A program made the translations under genes and the position numbers. The notes under the pieces were generated by a model. That model did not search any database and was not told the DNA's origin. It saw only the letters and a program-made list of their open reading frames with translations. A DNA stretch of 29,704 bases, taken from contig JBFGCM010000042.1 of NCBI GenBank assembly GCA_041581135.1, positions 1 through 29,704 on the forward strand. Reading direction: 5' to 3'. Positions 6,624 to 14,361 of this stretch are shown here, piece by piece (within the stretch, counting starts at the first letter, position 1; the number at the start of each line of letters is the position of its first letter). The stretch comes from JBFGCM01 sp041581135 (GTDB taxonomy: Bacteria > Actinomycetota > Acidimicrobiia > Spongiisociales > UBA5794).

Positions 6624-7883
6624 ATGTCCTCCCCCGCCGAACCGGTCACCCCGACGCGCCCGAGGATCTTCTACGGCTGGCGGGTCGTCGCCTTCGCGAC
6701 TGTGACCGCTGCGCTCACCGGCCCGGGCCAGACGATTGGTGTCGCGGTGTTCATCGATCACTTCATCGCCGATCTCGGACTCAGCCGTTCCCAGGTGTCG
6801 ACGGCCTACCTCATCGGCACGCTCCTCGGCGGGCTCACCCTGCCGACCGTCGGCCGTTGGATCGACCGGATCGGCGTCAGACCGGCGATCACCCTCATCG
6901 GTTTCGCGTTCGCCGGAGCCCTCGTCGGGATGAGTGGCGTCGCCGGATTCGTCTCGCTGGCGATCGGCTTCACGTTCATCCGCTTGCTCGGTCAAGGTTC
7001 GCTCACACTGGCCAGCACGGTGGCGGTGACGCACTGGTTCGAGCGGCGCCGCGGCCTGGCCATCGGCGTGTTCGCCACCCTCACCGGAGCGCTGATGGGC
7101 TTTGCGCCCGTGCTCCTCAATCTCACCATCGAGGCGACGAGCTGGCGGACGGCATGGGTCATCGCCGGGGTCGTGATCCTGCTGGTGGTCGTCCCCATCG
7201 GCTGGTGGGGCATCGTGAGCTACCCGGCCGACATCGGCGAGGTGCCCGACGGCTCCGCAACGGCCGAGCCACGGGCCGACGCGGCAGTCACGGCGCGACC
7301 ATCGTGGACCCGGGCCGAGGCCCTACGCGCCGCGTCCTTCTGGGTGCTCCTCGCCATTAGCGCCTCAGCCGGCATGCTGGTCACGGCACTGAACTTCCAC
7401 CAGATCTCGCTGCTTGGTGAGGCCGGCTTGAGCGCCGGAGCGGCGGCACTCATGTTCCTTCCCCAAGTCATCGGCTCGAGCCTCGCCGGCATCGCGTTCG
7501 GGGCGCTCACCGACCGCATATCGGCGCGCTGGCTGATTCCTCTCACCATGGGCTTCCTGGCAGGGGCGCTGCTGCTGGCCGGCGTGGTGGCGCCCGGCTG
7601 GATCGTCGTGGCCTACGCCGTGTGTCTCGGGCTGGCGGGTGGCTCGGTGCGCTCCGTCGGGGCTGCTCTCGCCCCCAAGTGGTTCGGGGTCGGGCACATC
7701 GGAGCCATCCACGGGATCCTCACGTTCGCCGGAGTCGTCGCCTCGGCGGCGGGACCGGTGACCCTGTCGCTGGGCCGAACGTGGCTGGGAACCTACGGTG
7801 CCTCGGCGCTGGTCTTCGCCGCCCTGCCGGCAGTGGTGGCGGCGGCGGCGGTGGTGGTGGTCACTTCGGGCTCAGGGCGCTGA
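6624..7883 (+). CDS. Major facilitator superfamily transporter
   Basis: A 419-residue inner-membrane carrier with about 12 hydrophobic helices in two halves. A central loop around residues 200-230 carries the charged segment DGSATAEPRAD. The loop between helices 2 and 3 has the MFS signature in the form GRWIDRIGVR, and the second half has an equivalent (GALTDRISARW). The FYGWRVVAFA opening and overall build resemble the oxalate/formate antiporter-like and monocarboxylate-type MFS groups. The substrate cannot be read from the sequence, but a small organic anion is a reasonable guess. The ATG at 6624 follows the -10 box TAGGCT by 6 bp, predicting a leaderless mRNA. The C-terminus is a run of Ala/Val codons and there is no soluble tail. 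Confidence 0.9.
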   Translation: MSSPAEPVTPTRPRIFYGWRVVAFATVTAALTGPGQTIGVAVFIDHFIADLGLSRSQVSTAYLIGTLLGGLTLPTVGRWIDRIGVRPAITLIGFAFAGALVGMSGVAGFVSLAIGFTFIRLLGQGSLTLASTVAVTHWFERRRGLAIGVFATLTGALMGFAPVLLNLTIEATSWRTAWVIAGVVILLVVVPIGWWGIVSYPADIGEVPDGSATAEPRADAAVTARPSWTRAEALRAASFWVLLAISASAGMLVTALNFHQISLLGEAGLSAGAAALMFLPQVIGSSLAGIAFGALTDRISARWLIPLTMGFLAGALLLAGVVAPGWIVVAYAVCLGLAGGSVRSVGAALAPKWFGVGHIGAIHGILTFAGVVASAAGPVTLSLGRTWLGTYGASALVFAALPAVVAAAAVVVVTSGSGR

Positions 7884-7919
7884 GCGTCCGAGGGCCCTCC
7901 TGCCCTCTTCGCCACGAAA

Positions 7920-7943
7920 GCGGCCGCCGAGAGATCGGGCCGC
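7920..7943 (+). terminator. Strong hairpin downstream of the MFS gene
   Basis: The stem is GCGGC/GCCGC plus CCGA/TCGG, closed by a GAGA tetraloop, with a 2-nt bulge (CG, 7925-7926). It starts 37 nt after the MFS stop. No T-run follows, so it would be an atypical actinobacterial terminator or an mRNA 3'-end stabiliser. Confidence 0.4.
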
Positions 7944-8027
7944 CGAATGGGCCCATGGTCACTTCCGCCGGTTCCTGCACTGAGGCACCCTGAAGTGGGA
8001 ACCAGGCGCGGTCCCCGGAGGTGGACC

Positions 8028-8933
8028 ATGAGGCGGGGAATCGTCTCGCAGATGGTGTGTGTCTTCGTGCTCGCCGCGTGCGGCGGGACCACGACCGACC
8101 CGACGGCTCCACCGCCGACCAGCCCGCCGACGCAGACGTTGCCGCCGCCCACGCAGCCACCCGTCATCCACGAAGCGCACGCCGTCTCCAGCTACCTCAT
8201 CGGCCAGGTCGCCGACGGCAGCGGCCCGTACCTCGTGCCGCTCCACCGGCTGCTCATGCCGGAGGTGGAACCGAGCGTCACCGAGGCCGTCGACATGGTG
8301 CTGAAGGGTGAGACCTTCACCGAAGCCGGCATGGGAGTCTCCACCGAGATCCCCCGGGACACCGAGCTCCTGGGCGTCACGGTGGCAGATGGGCTGGCAA
8401 CGATCGATCTGAGTGGTCAGTTCGACGACGGCAGCGGATCGATGTCGATGCGAGCCCGCCTGGCACAAGTGGTCTACACCGCCACCCAGTTCGACGACAT
8501 CGAGCGGGTGGCGCTCGCCATCGAGAGTCTGCCGGTGACGGCGTTCTCCGCCGAGGGCATCGATCTGTCCGATCCGATGGACCGTGAGACCTTCGCCGAC
8601 CTACGGAATCCGGTGTTCGTGGAAGCGCCGGCCTGGGGTGAGCTCGTCGGCGCCCAGTTCACGGTTGCCGGTGTCACCACCGCCGACGTGGTGAGTTGCG
8701 CTCTGGTCGACTGGGACGGACTCATCCTGCACGAAGTGAGCGCCGAGCTTCCGGCCACGGAGGGTTGGCACCCATTCACCATGCCCGTGGCGCTCTCTGA
8801 GTCTGCGGTGACCCCCCATCCCGCCGGTTCCTACGATCTGGCGCTCATCGTATGGGAGGGACCGCTGGAGGCCGGAGCGCAGTCGCACGTGGTGGAGTAC
8901 CCGCTCTTCTTCACGGCGCCTGGCGACGCCTGA
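8028..8933 (+). CDS. GerMN-domain lipoprotein with a C-terminal Gmad2-like domain
   Basis: A 301-residue lipoprotein. A signal peptide with lipobox (VFVLAACGG) is followed by a Pro/Thr-rich linker, suggesting a surface-tethered domain. Residues about 50-165 form a GerMN domain: an LVPLHRLL start, TEIPRDTELLGVTVADGLATIDLS, and RARLAQVVYTATQFDDIERV. Residues about 190-298 look like the Gmad2 immunoglobulin-like domain (FVEAPAWGELVGAQFTVAG ... GWHPFTMPV). Such proteins occur in many non-sporulating actinobacteria, where they are thought to act in the cell envelope; the ligand is unknown. The ATG at 8028 has a GGAGG 6 nt upstream, and the alternative upstream ATG at 7947 lacks one. The gene ends 10 bp before the 23-bp tandem repeat and converges on the SDR gene. 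Confidence 0.88.
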   Translation: MRRGIVSQMVCVFVLAACGGTTTDPTAPPPTSPPTQTLPPPTQPPVIHEAHAVSSYLIGQVADGSGPYLVPLHRLLMPEVEPSVTEAVDMVLKGETFTEAGMGVSTEIPRDTELLGVTVADGLATIDLSGQFDDGSGSMSMRARLAQVVYTATQFDDIERVALAIESLPVTAFSAEGIDLSDPMDRETFADLRNPVFVEAPAWGELVGAQFTVAGVTTADVVSCALVDWDGLILHEVSAELPATEGWHPFTMPVALSESAVTPHPAGSYDLALIVWEGPLEAGAQSHVVEYPLFFTAPGDA

Positions 8934-8943
8934 GCCGCGTCTG

Positions 8944-9021
8944 CTCCTCCGAATGGGACGGCGTCACTCCTCCGAATGGGACGGCATCACTCCTCCGGAT
9001 GTGACGGCATCACTCCTCCGG
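8944..9021. repeat. 23-bp tandem repeat, 3.4 copies, overlapping the 3' end of the SDR gene
   Basis: The units are 8944-8966, 8967-8989 and 8990-9012, plus a 9-bp partial copy at 9013-9021. Units 1 and 2 differ at one base; units 2 and 3 differ at two. The plus-strand unit starts CTCCTCCGAATGGGACGG. The third unit and the partial copy include the stop codon (9010-9012) and last codons of the SDR gene. The extra copies therefore look like tandem duplications of that gene's end, carried into the convergent intergenic space. Confidence 0.9.
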
Positions 9022-9786
9022 AGTGATGTAGGCGGCCGTCAGGCCGCCGTCTACCAGGAAGTCGGCGCCGGTCACGTAAGACGACTCCTCCGAGGCCAGG
9101 AACAGCGCCGCCTGCGCCATCTCGGCTGCCTCCCCGAAGCGGCCCATCGGCAGGTGCACCAGCCGACGCTGCCGCTTGGCATCGGTGTCGAGGAACTTCA
9201 TGAGCAGCTCTGTGCGGAGCGGGCCGGGGCAGAGCGCGTTGACCCGAATGCGCTCCCGGGCATGGACGATGGCGAGCTCCCTGGTCAGCGCCAGGACTGC
9301 CCCCTTCGACGCGGTGTAGGCGATCTGCGGAGTGGCAGCGCCCATGACCGCGACGAAGGACGCCGTGTTGATGATCGAACCGCCACCGGACTCGCGGATG
9401 GCCGGGATCTCGTGCTTGCAGCCGAGGAACACACCCTTGGCATTGATCTGCATCGTGAGGTCCCATATCTCCTCCGCAGTGGCCACGGCATCGGCGTCGT
9501 CGGAGTGCATGATGCCGGCGTTGTTGAACGCCACGTGCAGTGCTCCGAAGTGGCCGACCGTCTCGGCGACCATGCGCTCGCTGTCGGCCGCCACCGACAC
9601 GTCGGCGGTCAGCGCGATGGCCTCACCCCCGGCGTCGACGATGGCGCGGGCGGTGGCCCCGTTGGCGTCACCGGCCACATCGACGCACGCCACCCGAGCC
9701 CCTTCCGCCGCGAAGAGCACAGCGGACTCACGGCCGATGCCCGACGCGGCGCCGGTGACGAGTGCGACCTTGCCGGCCAGCCGCAT
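9010..9786 (-). CDS. Short-chain dehydrogenase/reductase (SDR)
   Basis: A 258-residue classical SDR, likely NAD(P)-dependent oxidation or reduction of an alcohol/carbonyl substrate in the cytoplasm. The cofactor glycine motif is TGAASGIG (residues 10-17), followed by an acidic residue at the end of the second strand (CVDVAGD), which favours NAD+. NNAG is conserved, and the catalytic Ser-Tyr-Lys appears as INTASF and YTASK. The C-terminus FLVDGGLTAAY is typical. The ATG at 9786 lies 2 bp after the stop of the glutamine-synthetase-like gene, so they form one operon. This suggests that the SDR acts on the same substrate route, perhaps an amine- or aldehyde-derived compound; this is inference. 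The 3' end is embedded in the tandem repeat. Confidence 0.93.
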   Translation of the reverse strand: MRLAGKVALVTGAASGIGRESAVLFAAEGARVACVDVAGDANGATARAIVDAGGEAIALTADVSVAADSERMVAETVGHFGALHVAFNNAGIMHSDDADAVATAEEIWDLTMQINAKGVFLGCKHEIPAIRESGGGSIINTASFVAVMGAATPQIAYTASKGAVLALTRELAIVHARERIRVNALCPGPLRTELLMKFLDTDAKRQRRLVHLPMGRFGEAAEMAQAALFLASEESSYVTGADFLVDGGLTAAYITPEE

Positions 9787-9788
9787 CC

Positions 9789-11165
9789 TCAAATCCTCTC
9801 GAAGTAGCGGGCTCGCTCCCAATCGGTCACGGCGCGGGCGGCGGCGTCGACCTCCACTTCGGCCGCATGGACATAGTGGTCGACCACTGCGTCGCTGAAG
9901 ACGCCACGGGCGAAAGCGCTGGCGTCGAGGTTGGCGGCGGCCTCACCGAGAGACCGGGGCACCCTGGGAAGATCAGCACCTTGGTAGACGTCGCCGACGA
10001 ACATGTCCGGCGGCTCGATCTGGTCGTCGATGCCGGTCAGGCCCGAAGCCAGCGACGCCGCCAGCGCCAGATACGGGTTGATGTCGGCGCCGGGGATGCG
10101 GCACTCGATACGTAGGCTGGGGCCGGCACCGACGATGCGGAACCCCGCAGTGCGGTTGTCGCGGGCCCAGGCGATCCTGGTCGGTGCCCAGGATCCGTCC
10201 TGGTAGCGCTTGTACGAGTTCACGGTGGGGGCGTAGAACACCATGCAGTCGCTCACATACCGCATCCACCCCCCGAGAAACCACCTGAATTCGTCGGAGA
10301 CGCCCAACCCGCCGAGGTCGATGTCGCCGGCGAAGGCGTTCTCGTCGCCGCGCCACAGACTGAAGTGCAGATGGCAGCTGCTCCCCGCTTCCTCGGTGTG
10401 CGGCTTCGCCATGAAGGTGACGCTCATGCCGGCGGCGTCCGCCGTCTCCTTCAGGCACTGCTTGAACACTGCGTGGCGGTCGGCCATCGTGAGCGCGTCG
10501 GCGTAGCGCACGTTGATCTCGTGTTGGCCCCTCCCCCACTCCCCTTTGGAATTCTCGACGGGTACTCCGGAGTCGCGCAGGTGGCGGCGAGCGGCCCCGA
10601 TCAGCGGCTCCACCCGGGCCCCCTGCAGGAGGTGGTAGTCCTCGATGTACCACCCGGCCGTCTCCATGCCCATGTGGCGTCGCTCGTGGATCTGGCGGTA
10701 CGAGTCGGAGTAGATGAAGAACTCCAACTCGCTGGCGGCTTTCGCCTCGAAGCCGCCGGCGGCGGCGCGAGCCACCTGCGCCTTCAGCATGCTGCGCGGA
10801 GCCACCCCCACCAGCTCGTGGGCTTGGTCGTCGACCACGTCGGCGAGTACGAGTGCCGTTCCCGGCAGCCACGCCGCCCGGCGCAGGGTCGCCATGTCCG
10901 GTACCAGGTGGAAATCGCCGTAGCCCAACTCCCAGTTGGCGTACGCATAGCCGGGGATCGGCTCCATCTCCATGTCGACGGTGAGCAAGTAGTCACAACC
11001 GTGGGTGCCGTCGGCGGCGGCGGTCTCCAGGAAGAACCCGGAATCGAATCGTTTGCCCATCAGCCGGCCGTAGTGGTCCGTGAACCCGATGATGACGGTG
11101 TCCACGCCGCCGCCGTCGTGCAGTCGACGCAGATCGTCGATCGTGAGCATGCCGTCCGGCGTCAT
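9789..11165 (-). CDS. Glutamine-synthetase family ligase (gamma-glutamyl-amine ligase-like)
   Basis: A 458-residue member of the GS I fold. The N-terminal beta-grasp domain has FTDHYGRLMGKRF. The catalytic domain has the metal ligands in AASELEFFIYSD, the QHEINVRYADAL segment, the ATP-site segment MAKPHTEEAGSSCHLHFSLW, and the glutamate/arginine motif NSYKRYQDGSWAPTR ... RIECRIPGADINPYLA. It lacks the NLYDLPPEE-type adenylylation region of housekeeping GlnA. The sequence fits the group that ligates glutamate to amines (PuuA, GlnA3 or GlnT types) rather than to ammonium. The pairing with an SDR supports a catabolic or specialised role. The substrate is not deducible. The start at 11165 is tentative; ATG 11150 is also possible. 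The divergent Rossmann gene starts 97 bp away. Confidence 0.88.
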   Translation of the reverse strand: MTPDGMLTIDDLRRLHDGGGVDTVIIGFTDHYGRLMGKRFDSGFFLETAAADGTHGCDYLLTVDMEMEPIPGYAYANWELGYGDFHLVPDMATLRRAAWLPGTALVLADVVDDQAHELVGVAPRSMLKAQVARAAAGGFEAKAASELEFFIYSDSYRQIHERRHMGMETAGWYIEDYHLLQGARVEPLIGAARRHLRDSGVPVENSKGEWGRGQHEINVRYADALTMADRHAVFKQCLKETADAAGMSVTFMAKPHTEEAGSSCHLHFSLWRGDENAFAGDIDLGGLGVSDEFRWFLGGWMRYVSDCMVFYAPTVNSYKRYQDGSWAPTRIAWARDNRTAGFRIVGAGPSLRIECRIPGADINPYLALAASLASGLTGIDDQIEPPDMFVGDVYQGADLPRVPRSLGEAAANLDASAFARGVFSDAVVDHYVHAAEVEVDAAARAVTDWERARYFERI

Positions 11166-11224
11166 CTGTCGAGACCGACATGGTGGGACATGCGCACGAG
11201 CCTAGAGCGGCGGCGCCCTGCCGG

Positions 11225-11230
11225 TAGGGT
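11225..11230 (+). promoter_or_regulatory. -10 element TAGGGT of the Rossmann-fold gene
   Basis: TAGGGT places transcription initiation near 11237, giving a roughly 26-nt leader. The leader contains AAAGGAGG ahead of the GTG at 11263. It belongs to the same TANNNT class as the leaderless genes, but here a Shine-Dalgarno sequence is present. Confidence 0.5.
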
Positions 11231-11262
11231 GCGCCGCGAAACGGCAGCGGAAAGGAGGCGAC

Positions 11263-12036
11263 GTGACGGAACCCGACCCCGCAGTCGTCGTCGTCGGCCT
11301 CGGCGAGATGGGCAGCGTGTTCGCCCGCGGAGTGCTTCGGACCGGCCGCACTGTGACGCCGGCGCTTCGCGGCACCGACCTGGGCGCCCTCGCCGCCTCC
11401 GTCTCGGAACCCGAGCTCGTGATCATCGCCGTCGCCGAAGCCGACCTGGAAGACACGCTCGCATCGATACCCGACGTGTGGAAGCATCGGCTTTGCCTGC
11501 TCCAGAACGAACTCGTACCCCGCCTGTGGCGGCGTCATGGGATCACTGATCCGACCGTGGCGGTGGTCTGGTTCGAGAAGAAACGCGGGATGGACACCAA
11601 GGTGATCATCTCCTCGCCGGTCGGGGGCCCACGCGCCGGACTGATCGTCGAGGCCCTGGCGACGCTCGATCTGCCGAGCCATCCGGTGGACGGTGAGCTG
11701 GAGAGGGAGCTGCTGGTGAAGAACCTCTACATCCTCACGGCCAACATCGCCGGGCTCGAGACCGGTGGCACCGTCATGGAGTTGTGGGAGTCGCATCACG
11801 CGCTGGCGCGAGTCGTGGCAGGCGAGGTCCTGGAGATCCAGGAGCATCTGTTCGGCCGCTTCTTCGATGCGGCGGACGTCATTGCCGCCATGGAGGCGGC
11901 GTTCGCCGCCGATCCCGACCACGGGGCCACGGGCCGGAGTGCACCGGCCCGGCTGCGACGAGCGATCTTCCATGCCGACGAAGCAGGTTTGGCGGTGCCC
12001 ACGTTGCGGCGGTTGGCGGCCGAGCACCTCGATTGA
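11263..12036 (+). CDS. Rossmann-fold dinucleotide-binding protein (ketopantoate-reductase/IMP-dehydrogenase-like, substrate unknown)
   Basis: A 257-residue cytoplasmic protein. It opens with a strand and the nucleotide motif VVVVGLGEMGS (GxGxMG), as in 6-phosphogluconate/ketopantoate-type dehydrogenases. ELVIIAVAEADLEDTL follows, matching the strand-loop where such enzymes bind the cofactor. A likely helical C-terminal half contains LLVKNLYILTANIAGLE, where a conserved Lys-Asn pair resembles the catalytic Lys and Asn of ketopantoate reductases. The segment VVWFEKKRGMDTKVIISSPVGG looks like the inter-domain strand. I cannot name the substrate. The GTG at 11263 has a strong AAAGGAGG 5 nt upstream. 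Divergent from the GS-SDR operon, it may act on a related metabolite, but that is positional inference. Confidence 0.75.
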   Translation: MTEPDPAVVVVGLGEMGSVFARGVLRTGRTVTPALRGTDLGALAASVSEPELVIIAVAEADLEDTLASIPDVWKHRLCLLQNELVPRLWRRHGITDPTVAVVWFEKKRGMDTKVIISSPVGGPRAGLIVEALATLDLPSHPVDGELERELLVKNLYILTANIAGLETGGTVMELWESHHALARVVAGEVLEIQEHLFGRFFDAADVIAAMEAAFAADPDHGATGRSAPARLRRAIFHADEAGLAVPTLRRLAAEHLD

Positions 12037-12060
12037 ATGCATCGCCCGGGCCCGCGACCA

Positions 12061-12066
12061 TAGGAT
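12061..12066 (+). promoter_or_regulatory. -10 element TAGGAT of the universal stress protein gene
   Basis: TAGGAT predicts a start near 12073 and an 18-nt leader. The leader contains AAGGAGGT (12077-12084), 6 nt before the GTG at 12091. Confidence 0.5.
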
Positions 12067-12090
12067 GATGGCCTGCAAGGAGGTAGATCG

Positions 12091-12600
12091 GTGCGCGTGC
12101 TCGTAGCAACAGATGGCCAGCTCGATGTGGACCAGGTTCAAGCGTTCGCAGGGCAACTGGCCGGACCGGACGGGTCCATCACGGTGTTCACCGTCATAGA
12201 GATCCCGCGTCAGCTCCTGGCCGAGCTTCGTGCCAGATATGGCGAGCAACCCACCACCGACATCGAGGCCGACGCCGAGTACGTGGGCATGGGGGCCTCG
12301 GGTGCCAACCCGGTGGGCTGGCCCGGAGACGACGCCATGCTGGCCAGGTATCTGGCCGACAAGGAGATCCAGATCACCGGACCCGTCGTGGAGGCGCTCC
12401 GGGACGCAGGTCTCAACGCCACTGCCAAGGCCGTCGAAGGCGAGAACGCCGCAGTGGCGATCCTCGAGGAAGCCGCGCACGCCGACGTCGTCTGCATCGG
12501 CTCCCATGGCCAAGGACGCTTCGAAGGGCTGATCGGATCGACGGGCACCAAGATCGTGCGCCACGCGGCGTGTCCCGTGTTGGTGCTCCGCACCACCTGA
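12091..12600 (+). CDS. Universal stress protein (UspA family)
   Basis: A 169-residue single-domain UspA fold. It opens MRVLVATDGQLD, in which the first strand and the Asp of the nucleotide pocket are recognisable. It ends with the ATP-binding signature GSHGQGRFEGLIGS followed by TKIVRHAACPVLVLR, the standard last helix and strand. The glycine pattern (G-2x-G-9x-G-S) indicates an ATP-binding type rather than a non-binding one. A roughly 25-residue insertion after the first helix (EYVGMGASGANPVGWPGDD) is unusual and could form a loop over the pocket. These proteins aid survival under starvation, hypoxia or redox stress; partners are not evident. The Shine-Dalgarno sequence is near-perfect and the gene has its own promoter 25 bp upstream. 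Confidence 0.9.
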   Translation: MRVLVATDGQLDVDQVQAFAGQLAGPDGSITVFTVIEIPRQLLAELRARYGEQPTTDIEADAEYVGMGASGANPVGWPGDDAMLARYLADKEIQITGPVVEALRDAGLNATAKAVEGENAAVAILEEAAHADVVCIGSHGQGRFEGLIGSTGTKIVRHAACPVLVLRTT

Positions 12601-12651
12601 CGGGCAAAAAGCCTCAATACCGCCTGGTTGCATTCCGAAACTGCTGAGTAG

Positions 12652-12686
12652 CCGGTTGTGAACGCGCTGCGCGTTCAGCTGACCGG
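12652..12686 (+). other. Two-tier hairpin in the 118-bp leader of the secreted-protein gene
   Basis: The outer stem CCGGT (12652-12656) pairs with ACCGG (12682-12686). The inner 8-bp stem TGAACGCG (12659-12666) pairs perfectly with CGCGTTCA (12670-12677) around a 3-nt loop. It lies between the universal stress protein stop and the ATG at 12719. With no T-run after it, it may be a terminator remnant, an mRNA leader structure, or a regulatory element; I cannot assign a known riboswitch class. Confidence 0.55.
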
Positions 12687-12718
12687 ATGAACGACCGTCT
12701 CAGCCAGGAACGAACAGC

Positions 12719-14356
12719 ATGCCAGCGAACACGCTCCGCAACGGACTCGTCGCCGTCGCCGCCGCCATCGCCATCGCGGTGTCGGCCAGCCCCGCTCCCG
12801 CCACGCCGGTAGCGACGCCCGTGGCCATGGCGCAGTCGGCCCAGGTCGAGACCACGGCGCAAGTCGCCGTCGCCCAGAGTCTGGCGTTGGGGGCCTCGTA
12901 CCTGAGCCTTGGCTACTCACTGACGGTCGTCGATGCCTTCACCGAGCCTTCCCCCGACAGCCTGGGCTGGACCGAAGTCCGAGCGTCGGTGGTCGTCGAG
13001 AACACCTCCGAGCTGCCGATGCCGTTCTCCGACGCCGCATTCCTCTTCGGCGGTCCGTTCCCCGAGCTGCGGGTCATCGACTCGCAGCTGGTGAGCTGGT
13101 CGATCGACCGGATCCGACCCCACCGTGGATCTGCACCCGGTGCCGCCATCACGCGTCTCGAACCCGGCCTCGCCGCACGCTGGACCGTCGGCTTCCAGGT
13201 GCCTACGGCGTCCGCCGCCGCATTGACCTTGGAGATCGTCGAGCTCGGCTCCGTCGTGGCCGTGGTGGACCTGATGGGAGACGCGGGCAGCATCACCGTC
13301 GCCGGCCCCGACCTCGACAGCTACGACCTCGGGAGCACGATTCCATGGACCCCTTCCCTCGATGCCACGCCACTGGAGGTCGGCTCGTTGGTGTGCGGCG
13401 ATCCCGCCATCGAACCGGCGACCCAGATCATCGCCGTGACGTTCGCCGTGGAGAACACGTCCGATTACGACCAGGACTGGCCCGGTGTCAAGGCGCCCCA
13501 GGTGGCCGCCATCGCCCAATGGGCCGACGGCACTGCCGCCGACTTCAGCCTGGAGACCTTCGTCGGCGCCGACGACCCGTTGCGTCGCCGCTCGGGTGAC
13601 TGGGTGATCATGCCCCCCGGCGACCGGTACGAGCGTGCCTTGGTGTTCGCGGCTCCTCGCGACGGCCGGTTCGGCTCGTATACCGACCTTCCGACCGGCG
13701 TCTACCTCAACCGGCCGGAGTTGCCCACCGTCGTCGACGGCCACGACATTGCGGTATCGCAGGCGCCGATCTGGCTCGATCTCACCGGCGCCACGGCATC
13801 GGTGGGCCTCGAGCCGTCCTTCTGCGATCTCGGGTTCCAGGCGGCACCGCTTCCGTACGCCTACACCACACAGCCCAAGTTCGACGTCGGCGGTGCCCCG
13901 CACGGCGTGTCGGACGAGACCCACGACCGGGCGGCCTCCGAACTGCTGACCGAGATACTGGCCGCTGCCGGACTCTTGTACGACGCCAACGGACGGACCT
14001 TCGAGGGCGCCACCGCCGCCGACATCGCCGCCTACGGGCCCGGCCTGCAGCTGGTGGACCACACCACGGTCGAACCTCCAACGGAGGCGGTAGGCGTCGG
14101 CTACATCGATTTCGACTCGGACAACTCCGACTTCGTCTACGTGATCACCCAGAGCGCATCAGGCGCATGGAGGTGCGCGGCGACGAGCGCCTTCAGCGGC
14201 GTGTCCCGAGCCGGCGGCGCAACCGCCGAGGAGGCCGCCCCGCTGTGCCACCCGGAGGCGTTCGCAGCTGCGGCGCAGGCCGAGGCCGAAGCTGCCGCCG
14301 CAGAGGCAGCAGACGCAGCCGCGACCGATGACCCGGAGGCCGTCGAAGCTCCCTGA
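12719..14356 (+). CDS. Large secreted protein of unknown function with two Ig-like domains
   Basis: A 545-residue exported protein. The signal peptide is Ala/Val-rich (LVAVAAAIAIAVSASPAPA), followed by another low-complexity Ala/Gln stretch. Two similar beta-domains follow: one around residues 75-190 with RASVVVENTSELPMPFSDAAF, the other around 225-360 with AVTFAVENTSDYDQDWPGV. Both resemble the VxNTS pattern of DUF4352-like secreted Ig folds. The C-terminal third has a small domain ending DFVYVITQSASGAWRCAATS and a Cys pair (WRC ... PLC) that could form a disulphide. The very end is a 30-residue Ala/Glu coiled or disordered tail. I do not recognise the family. AGGAACG upstream of the ATG at 12719 is a modest Shine-Dalgarno sequence. 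The 3' end is 5 bp from the convergent HNH gene. Confidence 0.82.
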   Translation: MPANTLRNGLVAVAAAIAIAVSASPAPATPVATPVAMAQSAQVETTAQVAVAQSLALGASYLSLGYSLTVVDAFTEPSPDSLGWTEVRASVVVENTSELPMPFSDAAFLFGGPFPELRVIDSQLVSWSIDRIRPHRGSAPGAAITRLEPGLAARWTVGFQVPTASAAALTLEIVELGSVVAVVDLMGDAGSITVAGPDLDSYDLGSTIPWTPSLDATPLEVGSLVCGDPAIEPATQIIAVTFAVENTSDYDQDWPGVKAPQVAAIAQWADGTAADFSLETFVGADDPLRRRSGDWVIMPPGDRYERALVFAAPRDGRFGSYTDLPTGVYLNRPELPTVVDGHDIAVSQAPIWLDLTGATASVGLEPSFCDLGFQAAPLPYAYTTQPKFDVGGAPHGVSDETHDRAASELLTEILAAAGLLYDANGRTFEGATAADIAAYGPGLQLVDHTTVEPPTEAVGVGYIDFDSDNSDFVYVITQSASGAWRCAATSAFSGVSRAGGATAEEAAPLCHPEAFAAAAQAEAEAAAAEAADAAATDDPEAVEAP

Positions 14357-14361
14357 GCGGA

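Noticed and set aside
8944..9021. CRISPR array
   Set aside because: The 23-bp units are directly adjacent with no spacers and one unit lies inside a gene; this is a plain tandem repeat.
10365..12633. Long open frames covering the GS-like, Rossmann and universal stress genes in other frames
   Set aside because: Their products are low-complexity and lack domains, while the genes annotated there have clear family motifs and ribosome sites.
12601..12690. Resemblance to a c-di-GMP class I riboswitch (GGGCAAAAAGCC, later AGTAGCCGG)
   Set aside because: The conserved GCAAA-CC, GAAA tetraloop-receptor and GACGCAAAGCC elements are not present in the correct order, and the 5' half would lie inside the preceding gene.
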